Part shown: positions 35,120 through 45,639 of the stretch, piece after piece
Numbering within the stretch: position 1 is the stretch's first letter
How the letters are laid out: every line of letters starts with the position of its first letter
Source of the DNA: Bryum argenteum
Taxonomy: Eukaryota > Streptophyta > Bryopsida > Bryales > Bryaceae
Direction: 5' to 3'
Assembly: GCA_037043015.1 (NCBI GenBank)
Contig: CM073322.1
Coordinates: forward strand, 33,935,364 to 33,999,363
Length of the DNA: 64,000 nt
The notes under the pieces: model-generated
What the model was told of the DNA's origin: nothing
Databases searched by the model: none
What the model saw: the letters and a program-made list of their open reading frames with translations, nothing else
Position numbers and translations under genes: made by a program

Positions 35120-35520
35120 TTAACCCTTAAACGCCCATGGGGTCTAAAAAGGGCAGCCCAAAATTGGATCACAACATCTTTTGGACTTGGGCATCATGAA
35201 TAGTGCACTTTTTGGACTTGGGCATCATGAATAGTGCACTTTTTGGACTTGGGCATCATGAATGAACCAATCAATGACGAGCTTGCAACCTCCTACAAGG
35301 TTATGTACAACCCCAACCTACCTACCATAATCCTTTCAAACCATAAAATCATACATACAAATTGTGATTTGAATTGTAATATTTCACTTTTTGAATGCAT
35401 CATAAGATGGTGACCAGTTTGACATCAAAATATAAGTGAAAAGTTGATTACAGTGAGAGCTACAGAGAAGATTCTATTGGAATCAAACCCCTCGGGCTTG
35501 CTTGGGCGTTTAAGGATTAA
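35120..35520 (+). mobile_element. TTAA element family 2, copy 2
   Basis: Ends TTAACCCTTAAACGCCCA and (reverse complement) TTAATCCTTAAACGCCCA. It carries three copies of the 31-bp minisatellite TGGGCATCATGAATAGTGCA, against two in the other copies. Otherwise it is near-identical to 15496-15864 (reversed) and 38334-38702. Confidence 0.88.
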
Positions 35521-36010
35521 CGTCATTGTTGACAACTCGGCTCTCAATCACCCTCTCCTACTTAGAGGACATTTGACCTTACAAAGTAGTTGCGACAGAT
35601 GCCTCCCTTCAAGTGACCAAGTGGACAAGAGAAGCTTACACTATGCTACCGTCACTTAGGAAAACATCAACACCTTGTGTATAGGCAATATAGCGTTAAA
35701 CTCATATTGTTGTGCCCCATGTTTAGTGTCAAAATCTTGTTGCTACAATGCTACAAATACGTTTGAAGCATATTTTGCACCTTAATATGTTGCAAATTTT
35801 AATGAAAGTGATCGATTTCTATTACATAACACCATGTAAAACTACAAGTCATGAATTCATGATTGCATGATCCTAATTTTCTCACCTACAAAGAGTTCAA
35901 ATTTAAGCCTTCCAATAAATAAATGATAATAATAAAAGCTCTAATTGATCATGGGAGTAATTGGTTGAAACAACGAGTCCCCCTGTAAGAGGAAATAGTA
36001 GTCCCACGTC
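35521..36010. other. Intergenic, no gene recognised
   Basis: Nothing recognisable apart from AT-rich sequence. Confidence 0.5.
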
Positions 36011-36102
36011 ACTGTTGTTATGTTCCGTGGGCATATCATCAAGGGCCGGGTAGGTTGAACGAACATTCCATTCACGCCAACCCGTCAAGGGTCTCTGTTC
36101 TT
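36011..36102. repeat. Short interspersed repeat, copy 2
   Basis: Matches 18111-18195 with a 5-bp insertion after CAAGGG. Its flanks are unrelated to those of the first copy, so the unit is about 85-92 bp. Confidence 0.7.
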
Positions 36103-38333
36103 ATTTATTTATTTGAAACAATGAGATTTTTACATAATATATAGTGCCTTTTTATTTTTACAATGAATATAATCTTAAATGATGCTACTAGGAATCTAGG
36201 ATAGTAGAAATCTACACTTGAATAAAAATCAAAGTGTTTATCATTTGTGAGGTGTTCAAAATATTTTTTACTTGAGCAACATTTATTACTTTGCTGTATC
36301 CAAGTTGGATGAAGATAAATTTGAAGTGTTTCATCCAACATAATTATCCCAATTAATAAGTTTTGGTCATATAATTCAAAACAAGTTCTATTCTGGACAT
36401 TCAAATTGAAAAATGCAAGCTACATTCATTGTGAGATGGTTCCTAAAAATCTCAAAAAAACCTCATGCTAGAAAAATTAATTTCTGTCTTTCTTACATTT
36501 TGGTTTTTGAAGCTACTCAAAATTGACATGAAGTTGATTTGAAGATCTTTAGGAAGACCTGACAGAAGAAGTTCAACTGAAGTTTGTTGAGGCAAAACTA
36601 AAAAACTATAAAATAAGTTGTTGAAAGTGAGGAATTTATTTATACGAACTGCTTTTGTAGTTACAAAGTTTTAAAAAGTGTCAATTCAAGACAAAAAAAC
36701 AATGTTGTCAATTTGGTCTCTTATATTGTATATATTATATAGAGGACTATAAATCTCGAATGAATGATATGGAAATGCAACTCAATTGTTAAAAGTCCTC
36801 GCTACTTCAATCATTTGGGTTTTGAACAACCATTGAGAAATAAATTGTCTTTACAAAAAATTGAGACTTTCTTTTTTAAAAGGGTACTGGAACTTAGAGT
36901 CAATGCCAAGCATGTATATTTTAAATATTACCTCCAATTTTTGTAATGTTGCCTTCCTTTAACACAACCGTCTTGAAGTTTCAACTAACTATATTTACAA
37001 GTTACAATCATTATTACAAATTATCATTACAAGTATCAATGGATACCAATCTAGACCACGTTCATGAAAACTCACAAAATTCCAGAACTTCAAGAATCTT
37101 TTGACTTTAACATGTGAATTTATATGTAATATTGTAGAGATGATAGAAAATTTTACTATAGGAAAAAAGTGATATCACACTACATCACCTTGTAAGCGCA
37201 TGAATGCAAGTTTTGGTATGAGAATATGGTGCATGAAGTACAATCATTTTAATGGAATTGTCCATCTAGTTTCAAATTATGAATTCTCCTACATATTTGC
37301 TAGTTAGACATCAAAATTTGAAACATGTATGGATAAATACTCCAAGAATTTCCACACAAAATTTGGAAGGATATAATGAAACTATAAATTTTTCACGAAG
37401 TTTTAAGTATTATAGAACTTAGTTCCAAAAGCAACTTCTGAATTTAATAAGCTCCAAATTCAATGCATCTATAGTTCATAATAATTTTAAAGACAAAATG
37501 CTACTTAAGTATCATCAAGATAGTACTCGCACTTTCCTTATGTAGTGTGTAAAGAAATTTTTCAAAATTTCTACTACCTAAACATGTCAGAATTGACTTT
37601 ATTTTTATAAAAATGTCAAGGTTCTAAAGGATAATCTGACTTTATTTTTATAAAAATGTCAAGGTTCTAAAGGATAATCCTATTGCGTAGTAAAAATGCC
37701 CCAACATGAATGCATAGTACAACAAGTATTGAAGGACATATTTGACTTGCCTTTTTATTCTTTTTACTCTAACACGCATTATTCTGTAGACTAGTTGCTG
37801 ATTTCACTTATTCGTGAGTTAGTATATTATATTATCACTCTTGATAGTTATGTAGTTGCCTTTAGTATGCACAATATGGAGTTAGTGCTCTATTTACGTT
37901 GCTCTTCTAAGGCGTCTACTTTTTTTTCTTTATTTCCCATAGAGATTATTTATAACATCAAACCTTGAAACTAGGTTGATATATGAAAAGAGACACTAAA
38001 TGAAACATGCATCAATGCTACAAGAGACTTTGTTCCAAAAGCATATGAATGGTAGCGGAAGAGCATGCTTAGCCCGCCCTTTAGGCTAGAGACTCGAGCT
38101 GAATGGGGGTGAGGAACCCCACCCCATGCACTAACCGTCTAGATGTTAGAAGTTAAAAGAAATCAGTTTCTGCAATCGTAGAATGTTACAAGGAATCAGT
38201 TTCTGCAATCGTACGTATAAATATGTGCCATAAGGACGGTTTTTATGCTTTCAAGAGTGGTGGTGGTAAATTCTTGCAATTGAGATTATGGCTGAAGCGC
38301 CTTTAGCGGCTTAGTCATGAACATCTAATTGAC
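36103..38333. other. AT-rich intergenic DNA
   Basis: No gene is seen. A 43-bp tandem duplication (37594-37679) is listed separately. A CATATCATCAAG-like block is absent here. Confidence 0.5.
37594..37679. repeat. Perfect 43-bp tandem duplication
   Basis: The unit starting TGACTTTATTTTTATAAAAA occurs twice head to tail with no differences, implying a recent event. Confidence 0.95.
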
Positions 38334-38702
38334 TTAACCCTTAAACGTCAGGCTATACGGATTTGGGCAGCCCAGTCTTGAATCACAGCATCTTTTGGAC
38401 TCGGGCATCATGAATAGTGCACTTTTTGAATTTGGGCATCATGAATGATCCAATCAATGATGAGCTTGCAACCTCCTACAAGTATTGTACAACCCCAACC
38501 TACCTACCACAATCTTTTCAAAGCACAAAATCACTCATACAAATTGTGATTTGAATTCTAAAATCTCACTTTTTGATTGCATCAAAAGAAGGTGACCAGT
38601 TTGACATCAAAATATAAGTGAAAAGTTGAGTACATTGAGAGCTACGGAGAAGATTCTGTTGAAAAAGGACCCCTCGGGTCACCTTAGACGTTTAAGGATT
38701 AA
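38334..38702 (+). mobile_element. TTAA element family 2, copy 3
   Basis: The left end is TTAACCCTTAAACGTC and the right end (reverse complement) is TTAATCCTTAAACGTC. Two minisatellite units. Homologous to the two other family 2 copies. Confidence 0.87.
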
Positions 38703-39058
38703 TACAATCATGCTATGCACGGAGTTGGTTTCATGATCTTGGAGTGGTGCACGCAATGCAAGCCCCCAGCCCATGTATGTATAACCTCGCAGTCCCGGAT
38801 GAGAGCGACCAAAATATGCGAAGAGTCTACTAATGAAGGCCATGGAGGAACGACGAACAATAGATGAGAAATCACATGCGACAAGCACACGCTGAAATTC
38901 TATCAGTTTTCAGATCCAGTACAATTTGGCAATCTCAAAGTAAGGATACAGCTACAATCATCCTGGCTTTTATTGATTCGCACTCTTCACGTGACTTATT
39001 CAATGCTCTGTATGTTTCGGCATGTCTGGACACTGCTTACACATGCAGTGACGACGAT

Positions 39059-39409
39059 CTAGAACTCCTTGGCACATGTTCCTGCAGCGCAGTCACAGTC
39101 GCCGCACTTGCCTCCGTTCTCCTTTGCGCACGTTCCTACCCCACCAAGGAACACACAACCCTTCTGAGATACTTGCATCCATCATGATTATCCTCTTCTG
39201 ACAGAAACGAATATATAGAAAGTGGCATGTTCTCCAAATGATCGATCTTTTACATTCTTGTCGAGCTGTTCCGAAGATGATCATGTTAAGCATATGTAAA
39301 TGAAAGTACCTGCGGCGCAGTCACAGTCTCCGCACTTGCCGCCGTTCTCCTTGGCGCAGGTTCCTGCAGCGCAGTCGCAGTTGCCACACTTTCCATTGTC
39401 CTTGGCCAT
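39059..39409 (-). CDS. Metallothionein-like protein, three-repeat, 12 Cys (paralog 2)
   Basis: Exons 39409-39310 and 39135-39059 (intron GTACTT...GGGTAG, phase 1) encode 58 residues, the same length as paralog 1. Three units of KCGNCDCAAGTCAKENGG (KCGDCDC in units 2 and 3) give 12 cysteines with spacing C-x2-C-x-C-x4-C, one residue shorter than in paralog 1. An extra Gly between units restores the period. The stop follows KEF. A leader intron (39591-39428) and a TATA box lie upstream. Both paralogs share strand, exon structure and the phase-1 intron in the AAG linker, so they arose by duplication and then diverged in Cys spacing and presumably in metal preference. Confidence 0.88.
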
Positions 39410-39822
39410 TGTAGTGGGCTTGCAAACCTGCAGAACGGAATAGAAGTCAGATCCGCACATAAACTTTGATGTAGAAAATGGAGAAGATCGAGTTTGCGAT
39501 CAGCTTTGATTCTCAAATCACGACACATTCTGTTGACCAAGACTCAATAAAGAAACAGAAAAAATGGTGAAGTTGTTTTCTGACTGCGTACCTGAAATCA
39601 GCAAGATGGCTCACAAAGCTTGATCTGCAAAACAAGCAGAGCAGTCAGTACCAGTTTCAAATGCATGAACAAGAATGCATCCTCGCTGAGAATAAGGACT
39701 GCGTAAACAGAAGGCTTTGTAAAGCAAAGGTGGGAGGGAGAGACACAAACTTCACCTCCGAAAGAAAGGCAAGATGGAGTCAGATGTATGAATGATGCTC
39801 TAGGCTTCCAACTTCCTCGCAT

Positions 39823-39830
39823 TATATAAG
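39823..39830 (-). promoter_or_regulatory. TATA box of metallothionein paralog 2
   Basis: TATATAAT on the minus strand lies 414 bp before the start codon. The leader would contain the 164-bp intron 39591-39428. Confidence 0.55.
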
Positions 39831-40496
39831 TGTGTCCGAACTTCGGCTGGGTCCCAGTATCGATACTTTCCATCTAGTGTTGATCCTCTATGGATTCTGT
39901 GTTCCCTCATACATCGACAGTGAGGAGACTATGGCCGGCCATGGCATATGCCTGTCAAGGACATGGCTTGCGACGTAGCATATTTGGTAAGCAGATACAC
40001 CTGCCAATGATCTTTCTTGTGCTGTACAATAAGGTAGTCAAATTTACAAGTTATCGTTTGACTGTACGATCACTTACCTACGCAATGTTCATCCTAATTG
40101 TATCTGTAAACTACACTTCGAGGACACCTAAAGACTACTGACTTCGATGTATACACCAGTTTTCTGCATGAAATAGTCTTGTCTTTGCCAAACAAGAGGG
40201 AATTGGATTGCGAGCAAGTAGTAGCAAATTACATTGATTATTCTTTGTGATATTGTCTTGTTGCTGGGAGAATCTTGAGTGGTGCGCTTGCAATGCAGTT
40301 GGAGAAGGACATTCTGGTTGCATGATCCACTGTTGCTGCATAATTTTCGTTGCCACGCTCCACCGCGTGCCAGATTCCTACAGTAGTGTGTGCAACACAC
40401 GCTCGTTAGTACATGAGCTGCACAATAAGGAAATCAGTAAATGCTCAAGAAATGCTCTGTGGATTTAAATTCCATATGTAAAAAGCAAACCTTTCT
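39831..40496. other. Intergenic, no gene recognised
   Basis: Overlapping open frames occur on both strands near 40130-40470, none with recognisable domains. Confidence 0.45.
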
Positions 40497-40620
40497 ACTA
40501 CACGAGAGTTGTTAATTAGTGTTATAGACATCAATAGATGTGTTATAGAGTTGTTAATTAGTATTATAGACATCAATTGCAAACCGTAGCACTAAATGTC
40601 ATACATCACCATAGTTCAAC
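40497..40620. repeat. Dispersed repeat copy 2
   Basis: Matches 10833-10960 (ACACGAGAGTTGTTAATTAG and AACACTAAATGTCAT-like blocks), with an internal tandem duplication of GAGTTGTTAATTAGTxTTATA. As at 10.8 kb, a reversed family 1 TTAA element lies beyond it. Confidence 0.55.
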
Positions 40621-40621
40621 A

Positions 40622-41641
40622 ATTTAGATCTTAACCGTACAAACTTGTAATAGACTTGTTGCAGGTCATGTAACCAAATCTTGACTCATAGATTGCAAGA
40701 TTATAACATATTAATGCGGAGAATATGTTTTAAAATTCCTTCATTTTCACTTTGAAGTGAAATACTACCAATATGAAAAATGCAAGAATAAATCACAAAC
40801 TAGTAAATATTCATCTTCCTCTCAAAAACACTTTTGTAGCAAAAGAATTCATCAAAGAATATCCTGGCTCAAATAGTAGCCTTACAATGGTGAAAACCGC
40901 GAAAAGTTTTACCAGGGAAAAGTAGTTCAAAACTAAACCCCTTGCACTCAGATCCATGCCCTATCTTCAATACATCTTCGATTAGGTGCAGGTTTCTGCC
41001 ACTAAAACTATACTATTATTGGAATCCTTTCCAAAAAACAAAGTTGAAATCTAAGGATGGATGAAGGAGATCTAGCTCCATGGTTGTCATATTGGACAAA
41101 TTACTATTCATTTCATGTCCTGTAGGACGAGTTACCATTTATCAAATGTACCTTTCAAGTACATGTGATGAATAGTAACTTGTCCTGTAGGACATGAAAT
41201 GAATAGTAATTTGTCTGATATGACAACCATGTCTAGCTCCTCAAAAGGCATCCATTTTTCACTTCTTTCATTGTAGTAACATCAGTGCAAATCTAGTACC
41301 AAAGTTCTTTGGATTGAATTACTTGCAACTAGAAACTTGTTAGGATGCATCAAAGATCATACTTGTTGTAAGAAAATCATGAAAAACTATTTTTGATTTA
41401 ACATGATTAGTTTGCAATAGTAAAATATGCCCCATGTTTGAAATTCCAAAAACAAAATTTGTCTTCACTAAAATGTTTGCCATCAATTCATACTTCATTG
41501 TATGGGTCTGTGAATTCCACCACACAAACTAGACTTGATTTGGTTGAAAACAGAGTCCGGATGAAGAAGTTATGGCTCTTCAACGTTTTTGCCCGTCACC
41601 CAAATTGTTGTTTTTTGACACTAGGAACATTTAGGGATTAA
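40622..41641 (-). mobile_element. TTAA element family 1, reversed, carrying an insertion
   Basis: The TTAA end is at 41638-41641 (ACATTTAGGGATTAA). The body is the reverse complement of family 1 (TTAACCGTACAAACTTGTAA, CATCCATTTTTCACTTC). The other terminus is missing at about 40622. A 153-bp palindromic element interrupts it at 41079-41231. Confidence 0.72.
41079..41231. mobile_element. hAT-like palindromic MITE, 153 bp
   Basis: The element is almost one long hairpin. CATGGTTGTCATAT at the left pairs with ATATGACAACCATG at the right, and pairing continues through ATTACTATTCATTTCATGTC for roughly 70 bp per arm. The target TCTAGCTC is duplicated on both sides (41071-41078 and 41232-41239). Other family 1 copies show the empty site (GGAGCTATATCTCC-type, reversed). 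Eight-bp duplication and CA...TG tips fit hAT. A 9-bp reading, as in Mutator-like elements, would leave asymmetric tips. Confidence 0.85.
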
Positions 41642-41865
41642 ATTCCAAACTAGGTTTTTCTTGTTTTGGGCAATATGGATGAAGGATCTAACTTTATTAT
41701 TACGGGCCATAGAATGACAATGAGATTTCAAATTGAAAAACCAATTTGTATAGGCCATTGAAGTAGTGTGAGACTTCAAATTCAGATACCAATTTTGAAT
41801 TTTTTATGCAAATTCTTGTTTTCAAGCCCAAATAGAGCCCACAAACTTTTTTTTTCTTCTTTAAA

Positions 41866-42050
41866 CATACATTCATACATACATGCATTCAAGCATACAT
41901 GCATTCAAGCATACATGCATTCAAGCATACATGCATACATGCATGCATAAATACATACATGCATACATACATACATTCATACATACATAAATACATACAT
42001 ATATAAACTACATGTATACATACGTACATACGTACATACATATGTATTCT
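41866..42050. repeat. (CATA)n-rich microsatellite block
   Basis: An interrupted CATA/CATG array with a higher-order unit TTCAAGCATACATGCA repeated about four times near 41886-41930. Confidence 0.9.
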
Positions 42051-42259
42051 TAGGCAGATTCTTAGATAAATCTTAAGTCTTACGGTTGTAAGTTTTGAAA
42101 AATAAACTAAAAAAATAAAAAATATATATGTCAGCTTGGCAGCCACAAAGTATGCTAAAATTCAAGTACAAAGGTCTGTTTTTAAAAATAAAAAGGCATG
42201 TGAAGAGCAATCGGATTGGGAATCAGAATGGTATAATCATGCTTTGGTACACCTTTCTA

Positions 42260-43745
42260 CATGCTCAAAAAGACAAAGTTTGAAAAAATAGTAAAATCTC
42301 AATTATTGGTGAATTTTCAAAGTTTATGTGTTTTAATTGATGCGGGGATGATTTTGAGAATAAATGAGCATATACCGCAATTTGGGTAATTTTGAGTAAT
42401 TTTAAAATAGTGTTTTCAAACTTTGATTATGGGGAATTTTGAAGCATGAAATAAATTTTCAGAAAGGTATGGGGAAACTCCACAATCCTCAAAATATAGT
42501 TCTAGCTTCATATTGTCTATTTTTAGTAAGTATGAGGCTGACTAGAGTCCATACGACCCATTTTGAGCTATTTGTGTAGGAGTTATTTGCTTGATATACA
42601 CAAGGTATTTTGGAATTATCTTTGAAATATCACTATCATTTGAGTGTCGGAACATAACATAAAACAACCACGTAGAACAACTTGGCTTTTGTACATAAAA
42701 TATTGACGCGTGATGGCACCGGTCATTGTAAAACTTTCGGTGCTAATATGCGTACATACTGTGGGCCCATGCCATGCGTTCGTGAAAACTTGCGTTCTTT
42801 CTTACTTTTATTGGTAAGGTTAACACTTTACATGCAATGCGTAATTGGCCGGTGAACTAACACTCGCCGATCACATCTCAATACGGCCTCGCACATTCTC
42901 GCTTATTTCAAATCCACATCACTCTAGGGAGAACGCAAGAACGCAACAACAACGCAATAACAACTCGCAACAACAACGCAGCAACAACGCAACAACAACG
43001 TAACAACAATAGAATGCAACAAGAACGCAACAAAAACCCAGCAAGAACGCATGAACACAAGTTTTCACATGCTCATGAATTAGAGGATTTGCCCTTCATA
43101 TTATCATCAATTGAGTAAATGTAAAGGGGATTCTAATATTGAAATTTGGACTTGAATGATGGAGATGAGGGAGTAGGACACGGAAGAGGGGAAGGCATGT
43201 TAACCCTTTTCTACTTTACAAAATTGAGCGAAATCACGGATGTCATGTATATTATTACAATCAACATAAATTGAACTTATATGATTCAAATTACTTGTAC
43301 CCAAGACTATCTTCAATTACTATTTTAAAAATTGATCATTGGATGTTTACCGTTCAAGAGATTATGACATCCAAAGTTTGTCTCTTAAGTGTTTTTGGGC
43401 ATTGTAAAGATTGATATTGAAAATTTTGGAGGCTCCCCTTGTAGATCTAGTAACTATTTCACTCGGGTCACTTTGGAACTTAATTAATGATTTAGTAATG
43501 AGCACATTTTTTAATGAAGAAATTAGTTTCATAGCTGCCCCATTTAAAATCTCTACCCAAGGATTATCCTAGAAGACTCAAAAGTTGGAATTTGACTTTG
43601 CAGATTTCACCACATACACTTTGCAATATAAGAAGCCCTCAAAAGAATTATTGGCGAAAATAATACTGTGGACCCCTTTATCTAAGCTACCCGAAATTGC
43701 AAGAACCCATTTTAGGTCTCAAAGAGCTGTAGGAGCTAATTCAAT
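42260..43745 (-). repeat. Long dispersed repeat, inverted copy of 24.6-25.9 kb
   Basis: Reverse complement of 24640-25900, with its own diverged minisatellite of CAACAACGCAA/CAAGAACGCA units (42930-43060). It also carries the family B segment (42300-42560). Substitutions and indels throughout indicate an old pair and not a recent inversion duplication. Confidence 0.7.
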
Positions 43746-43930
43746 TATAGGATGGCATGTATTACTTTAATTTACCTTTGTAAAAAGTAATTGATGCCAA
43801 ATTTGACCTAGCCTATGCATGCATGAGGTATTGAGTTGTTTGGTAAGCTAATGATGAATCTAGTTTTACTCCCCAAAGCCTTGTTGAAATGGGGTTGTGG
43901 ATAGCTGCCTTGGGAATTTACATCATGCAA

Positions 43931-44067
43931 CACTAGTAGAAAAGGAGGTCCTAATTAGGTGGTGTAAAATCGACATAAATATGTTGAATTTGTCATTGAC
44001 TCAAACATTCAAATTGACATGTTTATGTGGAGATTTTAGTTGATAAGGGCCCCCTTTTTTACTAGTG
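43931..44067. mobile_element. CACTA-type MITE, 137 bp
   Basis: Tips CACTAGTAGAAAAGG and CCTTTTTTACTAGTG are near-perfect inverted repeats with the CACTA signature. The flanking triplets are CAA and TAA, close to the 3-bp duplication expected. Confidence 0.8.
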
Positions 44068-44108
44068 TAACTTTGGCCACTCGAAGTAGTAAGTAGAAAT
44101 AGTACTCA

Positions 44109-44409
44109 TACCAGTAGAAAACTGCACACATAGTGATGTATGTAGTGACTTGTCCCTAGTGACGCAAGAGAGCTTGTTTGATTGTCCTTCTAAATACATC
44201 AAAATAAGTTCTTATGTTTGTCACTTCTCTTTGAATTTTTCTTGGTGTAATAAGCTACACTTTAGGCTACTAGATTTGCAAACATTTAGGGAGAGGTGAT
44301 AAATATAACAACTTAGTTTGATGTCTTTAGAAGCACAATTTAAAAAACACTCTTTATCACTAAGGACAATTCACTATGGAGGTCACTTTTCTACCATTTT
44401 CTACTAGTA
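44109..44409. mobile_element. CACTA-type MITE, about 300 bp, decayed tips
   Basis: The left tip ACCAGTAGAAAA and the right tip (reverse complement ACTAGTAGAAAA) are followed on both arms by the subterminal repeats ATAGTGA, TTGTCC and TAGTGA, in the same order. Confidence 0.68.
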
Positions 44410-44711
44410 TTAGAAAGTTGTGAGGAATGCCGATATAAGAGTCAATATGTAGTTATTGTCAATCTTTATTTCTATCAACATCAAGAATTGCTATTAACAT
44501 CGAGGCTTTTTCCTAAAATTTTGTGTGACGAGCTCTCTTGTCTTATGTGAGCTAATCAATTGCATGGATACCTCAAAATCCTCTAAGAAATAACATGTCA
44601 CTTATTTCTGGGGAGTTTAATAAATATTCTTCAATACTTAATATCCATTTACTGTAGATAGTTCAATTTAGTAACAAAAATTATGTCAAGGTTTACCATA
44701 GAAAAGTTTTC

Positions 44712-45010
44712 TCAGCCCCTAAACATCCTATTCTATTTTTAGCCAAGAACACAAAATATGTTATAAATGGAAACGAAGACAAGTTATTCAAATCTCAAAA
44801 ATACAATCTTGTAAGAGACTTAGTATAGGTCATATGGGTCAAGGTTCAATTATTATGCTTTATAGATTGCAAGATCATAGCATATTTATACTAGGAAAAA
44901 AAAGTACAAAATTTCATCATTTTCACGTTGAAGTGGAAATGCTACCAATAAACTTGTTGTAATGAGAAATCAGTGACTATAAAGTTGTTTACCTTCATTT
45001 CAACACCACC
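44712..45010 (-). mobile_element. TTAA element family 1, truncated, reversed
   Basis: The end reads CTCAGCCCCTAAACATCC, with the TTAA mutated. Then come TATTTTTAGCC and CAATCTTGTAAGAGACTTAG, as in reversed family 1. The remainder is lost near 45010. Confidence 0.6.
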
Positions 45011-45639
45011 TTTGAAGTAAAATAAAAAATAAAAAATAAAAAAATAAAAAAACAAACATAACAAATATCCAACTTTATTGGATTGCATTAATTGTTTACT
45101 ATGGACACTAATTGAACTTAGGGTCTGTCCCCACTTAGATGCCCAGAACGACTTTTTAGTCGGCACTGGGTGTTAATGTATTAGTGCGTCCGCACTACAA
45201 ATTGTATTTTCCAATAAGATGATGTTGCAGCCTATGTGGTGGATGAAAAAGTGACCTGTAAATCAGAGTTTATGTAGAGGTTGGTTGGTGATTGCACGAA
45301 GAGGTAGGGGTGTTCCGTATTTCATTTAACTCATGAAAATGAAGATTTTAAATTAAAAATCTACGTTTGCACTGAAGTTCTCTAGAATTGCCTATTTGGC
45401 AGTTGAAGGGGCACTTAACTTATTTGTAAAGTTGACAGTTCTCCTGCGGTTCAGGAATGATATTCGGCAACAATTGTGGGTGTAGAGCTACAAAAGTGCC
45501 AAAAGTAACGTAACCCCTAGTTCAAATTGTGAGGCACCACCTCTTCACTACATTCTATATTAGAATTTGTCTAAGAACCTCGGCAGCTCGTTGCACATTC
45601 TTTCATCTTCTACAGTCCACATTGAAGCTGCTCCTTGGG

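Noticed and set aside
41889-42146. ORF of repeated MYVCMYVCM-type sequence
   Set aside because: It is a reading of the CATA microsatellite.
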